Shown: positions 10,801-19,800 of the stretch, piece after piece | Layout: each line of letters begins with the position of its first letter | Position numbering within the stretch: position 1 is the stretch's first letter | NCBI GenBank assembly: GCA_921293015.1 | Contig: OV121096.1 | Span: 9,055,000 to 9,118,999 of the forward strand | Reading direction: 5' to 3' | DNA: 64,000 nucleotides | Source of the DNA: Phorcus lineatus | Taxonomy: Eukaryota; Mollusca; Gastropoda; Trochida; Trochidae | Notes under the pieces: model-generated | Told to the model about the DNA's origin: nothing | What the model saw: only the letters and a program-made list of their open reading frames with translations | The model's database searches: none | Made by a program: the position numbers and the translations under genes

Positions 10801-13800
10801 TAGTGTACATAAGCAAGTAAATTGATATTGATATGTGTTTAAAATATTTACGTTGACATTGAATTATTTCATTTTCACAAATATTTTGCAAAGTATGTCT
10901 TTATTTATTTCTGGTAAAGTAAAGAAATCATTAGGCCGCTTAGAGTTTATTTATAGAATCAGACGAGCTTTTTGTCACCAAACACCTTGAATTTCATGTA
11001 CTTTAAGATTTAAAATGAGCAAGCAAAGCAAACTGTTCAAATAACTTATTTTCCTTGCACCGGTAAGTCTTACAAAATAGCAAAAAATGAATGACTTAAC
11101 CATTCTATATATTCATATATTTATCAATTGAACTGGTATCATATTTAAAAGTCAGGTTATTCACGATAAGAATAACAGGGGTTAACTGGAAAACATTTTC
11201 GCAAAAATATGTATATATGTTTTATATTAACAATAAATGTTAACCAAACAAGCACGAAATCTCAATGATTTTCAGAACAACCTGTCAGTAAAATAAGCGT
11301 TAACCGGCCGGGAGCGGAAAGGAGTTAGAGACAACAGACATCTTTGTAAATACAACGAAAACAGGTGACCCATGAAAAACAGGTTTCTTCGGTGTACTTT
11401 TAAACAATAAAAGTTTACTACTACTAGTTGAAATTTAACAAAAAATTGTTTATAAGTTTCCCCCAAAAAATTTATTTGTTTAAGTATGTAAAAACTAGAA
11501 AAAGCTAGTGTATGATAGAAAACAAAAGTAATTTTTCAGCTTCTCTTTGTTTCGAACCAAGTGGGTTTAGAACAAAGGAATTCAGCGTTCAGTAAGAGTT
11601 ACTTCCCCCTTAATTATATTATGATTGCGCGAAGCTGTTCCTTTGTTCGATACGTTTCTGTTATATACACTGAAAACGGACAATACCACCAAACATGAGT
11701 GTTCAAAGTTTGAATGAAGATTCAACGGTCAGAGGTGTGCTTGAAATCCTTCGACAACTGAACTATTCAGACAAAGGAATCAACATTTTTCAAGGTAAGA
11801 TTTGGCTCAATACACGTGACGTCACAAAATTACGATGCTATAACGAAATCAGATGATAATGAAAATAAAGGTTAAATGATAGTGTTTTGTCGACCTGACA
11901 TACCATGAAGCAAATACATGTAACAAAACTTGGTCAAAACAACCATTCAATATTACAGGCTTCTTTTACAAAAATATTGATGTTTATAATTGTTGTATGG
12001 GTTACATAAATCTTGTAAACAGTGTTATTGCGTCACTTAATCGAATGATTTATTATAAGTTGTGTACTTTAAGCTATGAAAATTTCAATTAAATTTGTTA
12101 AATGTTTTACGCTGATCCATCAAAAACTTATTTCATGAAACTTATTTATGATACGGTAAAGGGATAGCAGCACGTTTTTTGAAAGAATTTTTTCTTCAAG
12201 TTTTCCAAGGAAACATTATTTAAGTCTATACCGAATGTATTGTCTCCGGACGGTCAAAACTTCTCGTTACACAACCCAAACATATGTAGTCCTAGAAAAA
12301 TATTCAAGTATCATGAAATAATCAGTTGCGACAATTTGTGTGAAATGAATGGAAATGGATTATCATAACTTAACAAACTATTGTATGTTGATTTAAAAAT
12401 GATTCTTGGGATCAGAAAAAAACATTGTCTTGCAATTTGAAACATTTTATTTTGTTTTATTGAGATCACATCTTAAACAAAGTAGTTCATTCCATTTAGC
12501 ATGGATAGTCAGTCATTGGAAATAATAAAAATAATGCTGATTAATTTATGAAGAAAGCACGAAATGATATGAAATCATGGAACCTTTTGTTAACTTTGTT
12601 TTTTAGAATGAAGATCTTGATGAACCATGCGACACCACCGAGGCTTATTTAGAAATGACCATGCTGACAAACTAGCCCTGACAGTCCGAAGAAACGGCAA
12701 AAAGGCCTTACTAAACATGATCTCAAAAGTTTATGTAAGTTATCGCTTGATGTTTTATTAACAAAAATATAATTATTTAAGGTTGCGTTTGCTGATTCCA
12801 TTTTTATGGGGTCATAACCAAAGCATTGGCAACAACTTTATATACTGATTAAATCGTATGCAGCTTTGGAATATTATATTAAACTTCCATTTTTGTGTGG
12901 CAAAGTTATTACCAAACTCAGATTATTAAATTTTTGATCAACTGCTGCTGTCATAATTACATTTGATAGCACAAGACTAGACACTTTGATGAGATTCCTT
13001 ATTTGAAGTTCAGTAAAACAGTTAGTCTAGCATTTCTCACTTTTCTTTTTAGTTGAAGAATGATGACCTGACCAGCTGCCATAAGGAAGCACCCTGACTA
13101 CTGGTTATCGCCAACAAGTCCCTCACCTATTTTGACCATCATGTAATCACGTACAACCACTAGCTGTAAAGATTTTTGCTGTCGCTTCCCATCTGTAATT
13201 TGTTTAATTTTGAGAAGTCTTGATCAGGTCAAATTTGGCCGTAAAACAAATACATATTGTCAACCTATCAATGTGTTATCTTTTCATTTATCCTTTGTTT
13301 TTTTAGCATATTTTCGCATTTGCAAGTTAATTCATATGGTATTGCATAATTTTTTAAAACCAACTTTAGAATCCTTTTGATACAAAATCACATTTTATAT
13401 TATTCCTAAAATTATCGGTTATCAGTTATTGACTTCATGTATTGAAGGTGTTAAAAGAAGTTATTTCATCAAAATGTATAAATATTCTTTCTATCATATG
13501 GTGAGGTGCTAGAAGGTTGTTAATGAACTAAAGAAAAACTTGAAAAACTGATATTCATTTCAATGCCGTTTGTGATTGTTGTCTGTTTGCTAAAGGTTAC
13601 ATTTCTTTTTTGTTTCAAGTCTTGAATATCTTAGAAACTATTTAGTTTGATAGTTTACAACATGGAAACACTTTTCACAACATGTTTAATACCAGAACAC
13701 TTTTTACAATATGTTTAATACCAAAACACTTTTCACAACATGTTTAATATCAAAACACTTTTCACAACATGTTTAATATCAAAACACTTACACAACATGT

Positions 13801-16800
13801 TTAAAATCAAAACACTTTCTACAACATGTTCTAACCCAAAACGTGTTTTGATATTAAACACTTTACGGAATGTGTTTTGGATTTAAACATGTTTTGAAAA
13901 TCCATGTGTTTAAAAAACAGGACAAGATATGTGTTTGGGTTTGTGTTTAATATCCAAACACCATTTTTGCAGTGTGGAGACCAAATTCCACCGCCACTAC
14001 TTTGAATATGCATCTACACACTTTTAGCAATTGTTCAGGTCACAAAATTCCCTAAGAACACCTAAAAGAAGCGACCCTAACTACTTGTATAATATCGTGT
14101 ACGGCACTGAAAGAACTTATTCAATTTCTTTTGCTCAACGTTTAACACATACCCTACATGGCTACATCCCCTTAACATACAATTACAACGTAGGTCAAAC
14201 GTCGGACATGTCCGAAATACGTATTTGAAGACATTACATAAAGCAACTAAGTGCCAGCCGAACTGCCGAAATTAACAGTATAGCTATACCCTTTGGCCAT
14301 CAAGCACTCAAAAAGTACTCTAACGTACTTGGGTTAATTCTGGCCCCAAATATGTATTTAAAGTACAAAAATATACACAAAATTAACAAAAACATAAGGA
14401 ATACTGTGTTAGAAGACTTACAAAAAACATGGCCATGTCAGAAAATGCGTACATACATCGTTGAATTAAAGAAACGCAATGTCGGTAATTTCCCTATTGC
14501 AGCAATGGTTAAGACCAAATAGCAATTTCAAACGCTCATTAAATACATTTCAAAAGTACATTCCACATAAAAAGGTATGTAGCAGTTAGATAAAATTGTC
14601 AACTAACCTTTTCAATCGTTTTTACGGGCCGGCAGCGCTTTTATTCGCCGAAATCGCCGTTTTCTGGGAGCTAACGAAAAGCGCGTCAGAGCTCTCTACT
14701 GTCTATGACGTTACTATGGCACACGTCTGTTACGTCACGACTTGACCCTTGAAACAATGAAAGGTCACCGTTCCGACTTTGGTCACCAAAATTTAGCTAG
14801 AACGCTAACTAGAGGGGTTACCGATGTGAAAATGGTTTCAAACGAAAGCTAATTTTACAGTGCATATTTTCCGATGGCCATGACGGCGGATACGAGCCCT
14901 AGTTTGAACGGGTAGGGGCCGCAAAAAGGGTATATTGTGAACAGATGAGTAAACTCCAGAGTGCGTGAACTTGTACTTGGATACAGTGTGTGGAGACCAA
15001 ATTCCACCGCCACTACTTTGAATATGCATCTACACACTCAAAAAGTACTCTAACGCACGTGGGTTAATTCTGGCCCCAAATATATTGCAGCAATGGTTAA
15101 GACCAAATAGCAATTTCAAACGCTCATTAAATAAATTTTCAAAAGTAAATTCCACATAAAAAGGTATGTAGCAGTTAGATAAAGTTGTCAACTAACCTTT
15201 TCAATCGTTTTTACGGGCCGGCAGCGCTTTAATTCGCCGAAATCGCCGTTTTCTGGAATTAAAACGCAAAGCGCGTCAGAGCTCTCTTCTGTCTATGACG
15301 TTACTATGGCACACGTCTGTTACGTCACGACTTGACCCTTGAAACAATGAAAGGTCACCGTTCCGACTTTGGTCACCAAAGTTGAGCTAGAATGCTAACT
15401 AGAGGGGTTAGCGATGTAAAAATGGTATCAAACGAAAGCTAATTTAACGGCGCATCTTTTCCGATGGCCATGACGGCAGATATGAGCCCTAGTTTGAACG
15501 GGTAGGGGCCGCAAAAAGGGTATATTGTGAACAGATGAGTAAACTCCAGAGTACGTGTACTTGTACTTGGATACAGTGTGTGGAGACCAAATTCCACCGC
15601 CAATACTTTGAATATGCATCTACACACTTTTAGCAATTGTTCAGGTCACAAAATTCCTTAAGAACACCTAAAAGAAGCGACCCTAACTACTTGTAATATC
15701 GTGTACAGCACTGAAGGAACTTATTCAATTTCTTTTGTTCAACGTTTAACACATACCCTACATGGCTACACCCCTTAACATACAATTGCAACGTAGGTCA
15801 AACGTCGGACATGTCCGAAATACGTATTTGAAGACATTACATAAAGCAACTAAGTGCCAGCCGAACTGCCGAAATTAACAGTATAGCTATACCCTTTGGC
15901 CAACAAGCACTCAAAAAGTACTCTAACGCATGTGGGTTAATTCTGGCCCCAAATATGTATTTAAAGTACAAAAATATACACAAAATTAACAAAAACATAA
16001 GGAATACTGTGTTAGAAGACTTGCAAAAAACATGGCCATGTCAGAAAATGCCTACATACATCGTTGAATTAAAGAAACGCAATGTCGGTAATTTCCCTAT
16101 TGCAGCAATGGTTAAGACCAAATAGCAATTTCAAACGCTCATTAAATACATTTCAAAAGTAAATTCCACATAAAAAGCTATGTAGCAGTTAGATAAAGTT
16201 GTCAACTAACCTTTTCAATCGTTTTTACGGGCCGGCAGCGCTTTAATTCGCCGAAATCGCCGTTTTCTGGGAGCTAACGCAAAGCGCGTCAGAGCTCTCT
16301 ACTGTCTATGACGTTACTATGGCACACGTCTGTTACGTCACGACTTGACCCTTGAAACAATGAAAGGTCACGGTTCCGACTTTGGTCACCAAAATTTAGC
16401 TAGAACGCTAACTAGAGGGGTTACCGATGTGAAAATGGTTTCAAACGAAAGCTAATTTTACAGCGCATATTTTCCGATGGCCATGACGGCGGATACGAGC
16501 CCTAGTTTGAACGGGTAGGGGCCGCAAAAAGGGTATATTGTGAACAGATGAGTAAACTCCAGAGTACGTGAACTTGTACTTGGATACAGTGTGTGGAGAC
16601 CAAATTCCACCGCCACTACTTTGAATATGCATCTACACACTTTTAGCAATTGTTCAGGTCACAAAATTCCCTAAGAACACCTAAAAGAAGCGACCCTAAC
16701 TACTTGTAATGTCGTGTACAGCACTGAAGGAACTTATTCAATTTCTTTTGCTCAACGTTTAACGCATACCCTACATGGCTACATCCCCTTAACATACAAT

Positions 16801-19800
16801 TGCAACGAAGGTCAAACGTCGGACATGTCCGAAATACGTATTTGAAGACATTACATAAAGCAACTAAGTGCCAGCCGAACTGCCGAAATTAACAGTATAG
16901 CTATACCCTTTGGCCATCAAGCACTCAAAAAGTACTCTAACGTACTTGGGTTAATTCTGGCCCCAAATATGTATTTAAAGTACAAAAATATACACAAAAT
17001 TAACAAAAACATAAGGAATACTGTGTTAGAAGACTTACAAAAAACATGGCCATGTCAGAAAATGCGTACATACATCGTTGAATTAAAGAAACGCAATGTC
17101 GGTAATTTCCCTATTGCAGCAATGGTTAAGACCAAATAGCAATTTCAAACGCTCATTAAATACATTTCAAAAGTACATTCCACATAAAAAGGTATGTAGC
17201 AGTTAGATAAAATTGTCAACTAACCTTTTCAATCGTTTTTACGGGCCGGCAGCGCTTTAATTCGCCGAAATCGCCGTTTTCTGGGAGCTAACGAAAAGCG
17301 CGTCAGAGCTCTCTACTGTCTATGACGTTACTATGGCACACGTCTGTTACGTCACGACTTGACCCTTGAAACAATGAAAGGTCACCGTTCCGACTTTGGT
17401 CACCAAAATTTAGCTAGAACGCTAACTAGAGGGGTTACCGATGTGAAAATGGTTTCAAACGAAAGCTAATTTTACAGTGCATATTTTCCGATGGCCATGA
17501 CGGCGGATACGAGCCCTAGTTTGAACGGGTAGGGGCCGCAAAAAGGGTATATTGTGAACAGATGAGTAAACTCCAGAGTACGTGAACTTGTACTTGGATA
17601 CAGTGTGTGGAGACCAAATTCCACCGCCACTACTTTGAATATGCATCTACACACTTTTAGCAATTGTTCAGGTCACAAAATTCCTTAAGAACACCTAAAA
17701 GAAGCGACCCTAACTACTTGTAATATCGTGTACAGCACTGAAGGAACTTATTCAATTTCTTTTGCTCAACGTTTAACACATACCCTACATGGCTACATCC
17801 CCTTAACATACAATTGCAACGAAGGTCAAACGTCGGACATGTCCGAAATATGATTTGAAGACATTACATTAAGCAAGTAAGTGCCAGCCGGACTGCAGAA
17901 ACTAACAGTATAGCTATACCCTTTGGCCAACAACCACTCAAAAAGTACTCTAACGCACGTGGGTTAATTCTGGTCCCAAATATGTATTTATAGTACAAAA
18001 ATATACACAAAATTAACAAAAACATAAGGAATACTGTGTTAGAAGACTTGCAAAAAACATGGCCATGTTAGAAAATGCCTACATATATATTTTAATTTAT
18101 GTTAAAATAGGCAAATTTCCACGGTTTTCTTTGACCGTGCCAACCTAGTAATTACAAGATGTAATGACGGACTTTGGAACGTATTATATTACAGCTAGTT
18201 TAAATAGATTTGCACAGTACGAAAGCTGGAGCAAGAATTATGAATGGAACCATAGCATTGTTCCGTAATGATGTCACGATAAATTGTATCTCTCCTCATT
18301 TGCACTAACTGACCCGATCATATAACGAATCCTATATGTTGGATGTTTAGTCGTAAAGGGAAATAACTGTGCGAAGAGACCTGAAATGTTTATTTTTAAC
18401 TGATAAAATACAACTTTTTTAAAAGTATTTGACCGAGTTTGAAAAAATACCATTTGATGTCACAAAGTACGATTTTTTTTCAGATGCGGCCAGTGACTCC
18501 GTACGAGGTTGAGATAACAGCGATGCCCAATACGCCCGACAGTGCTTACCATATATATGTAGATGGACAATGGTCAAATTGTGTTACTTTGAAGCCCGGA
18601 GAGAGCAGGTGAAGGTTCTTGAAAAATATATTAAACGGAACCCACAGAATGCCTAGGAAAACCACTCTCTCCCTACAGAGCATGCTCGAATATTTTCCCA
18701 CATACCCTCTCGTGCAATTGGACCATATATACCGCGATTCTGAAAAATGGATGTCATGGATTCGATGCTTATTTTTATCAAATAAAAAATTGTGTTACTA
18801 CGCCGATCTGTCTCGAAGCCAATAGGTCTGTGTGGTTAAAATCAAGTATTCTTGCTCAGTTTAAAACCGCGCCTATTAAACTCGATATAAACCAATCGGG
18901 ATTTGGTATCAGAGTCATGAACTTGCTTTACTTGTGACGAAGTAACCATGGAAATCGAGTCATCTCTTTGAGGAGAGAATGGTTAAACTGACTAGGAAAC
19001 TTACCACTTTAAAAGAAGAACACAATTGAACAAATGAGTGACGTCACTAGTTTACTAAAACATTTAAACACCGCATCTCCCAACCGTGATTGACACTTGC
19101 ATTTTATCATCGATGTAAAGGGTAATAGTTAAAAACATAATGTTGTTCAGTGGGATATGAATGAACCGAATAAATGTTACAATGAAGTAATTCATGAATG
19201 GATAAACTCGTCAAAATAAACTACATTCCTTATAATAAGATAGCTTTTTAACGGGTGCATATCAGCATCAACGAAATAAAGTCCACAAAGCCCGAGTATA
19301 TATTAGCTTATGCCATTGTTTGGAGAAAAGAGCCAAATATGGCTTCTTAGAGTTAATGTGTTGTTTTGGAGATATATTAAATTTGTAATTTCGAAATTAT
19401 TAATGCCGGTTCCTTATGTTCACTTCTCAAATAATGGCGCAAGGAATGTATCGTAACATCAAGTTATTGTATTGCAGCATATGTCAAGGGTTCTATGATG
19501 GAAATAACGTAAAGGAGTTTTTATTCTCCCTACCAAGGTTCGCGCAAGACAAGGTATGACAAAAATACAATAATTTTTCAAACTATGTCAAAATAATTGT
19601 TCTGCACCATGTAGCTCTTTCTTAAATTAACCACAAATGAGTGCATATTACCTTAACTGGAATATTTGATTTAGCCGCACTAATAGGCTTTTATGTTAGA
19701 CCTCATTACGCTTCTTATATCGAGCTGAGTAGTGATGCGGAGGGGACATGTCAGGAGACCCTATCTCTGACCTTTCACCCTTCAGAAAACAACCATCGGC

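Larger units (their letters stand above)
9946..13974. mobile_element. 4,029-bp terminal-inverted-repeat DNA element inserted in the satellite
   Basis: The ends are perfect 14-bp inverted repeats, CACTGCAAAAATGG and CCATTTTTGCAGTG, extending imperfectly to ~30 bp. It interrupts a satellite unit: the uninterrupted unit reads GATACAGTGTGTGGAGACC, and the same sequence flanks the insertion with a short duplication (TG, up to GTGTG; exact length ambiguous because the site is repetitive). Both sub-terminal regions (9965-10290 and 13650-13960) are packed with AAACATGTT-type motifs, as expected for transposase-binding repeats. No transposase is recognised, so it is probably non-autonomous. CACTG-type ends fit CACTA/Chapaev-like or related superfamilies, but the superfamily cannot be settled by eye. 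Confidence 0.85.
6974..18087. repeat. ~1,015-bp complex satellite array (seven units plus partials), interrupted by a transposon
   Basis: The landmark CGGGCCGGCA occurs at 7546, 8561, 9579, 14625, 15214, 16228 and 17242. Spacings are 1015, 1018, 5046 (one unit plus the 4,029-bp insertion), 589 (a unit with internal deletions near 15042 and 15080), 1014 and 1014. Each unit contains GTTGAATTAAAGAAACGC, GACGTTACTATGGCACACG, GTACTTGGATACAGTGTG and GTCGGACATGTCCGAAATA. The first partial unit is a deletion product joined at a shared AATTTC near 7050. Every unit carries the same ~63-codon minus-strand open frame (e.g. 16441-16632), a repeat by-product with no sign of being a gene. The array sits wholly inside intron 1 of gene 1. 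Confidence 0.95.

Noticed and set aside
11695..13096. Annotating the transposon's exon-like blocks as a functional CARD-domain gene
   Set aside because: Frames do not join without a shift and the resemblance is weak; kept only as a fragment.
6974..18087. Repeated ~63-codon minus-strand open frames in each satellite unit
   Set aside because: They recur because the satellite recurs. Several frames overlap each other, there is no start context or domain, and variants between units do not avoid amino-acid changes.
6974..18087. Hammerhead-ribozyme motif in the satellites
   Set aside because: I looked for CTGATGAG...GAAA cores. The nearest match (CAGATGAG) lacks the invariant U and the partner strand.
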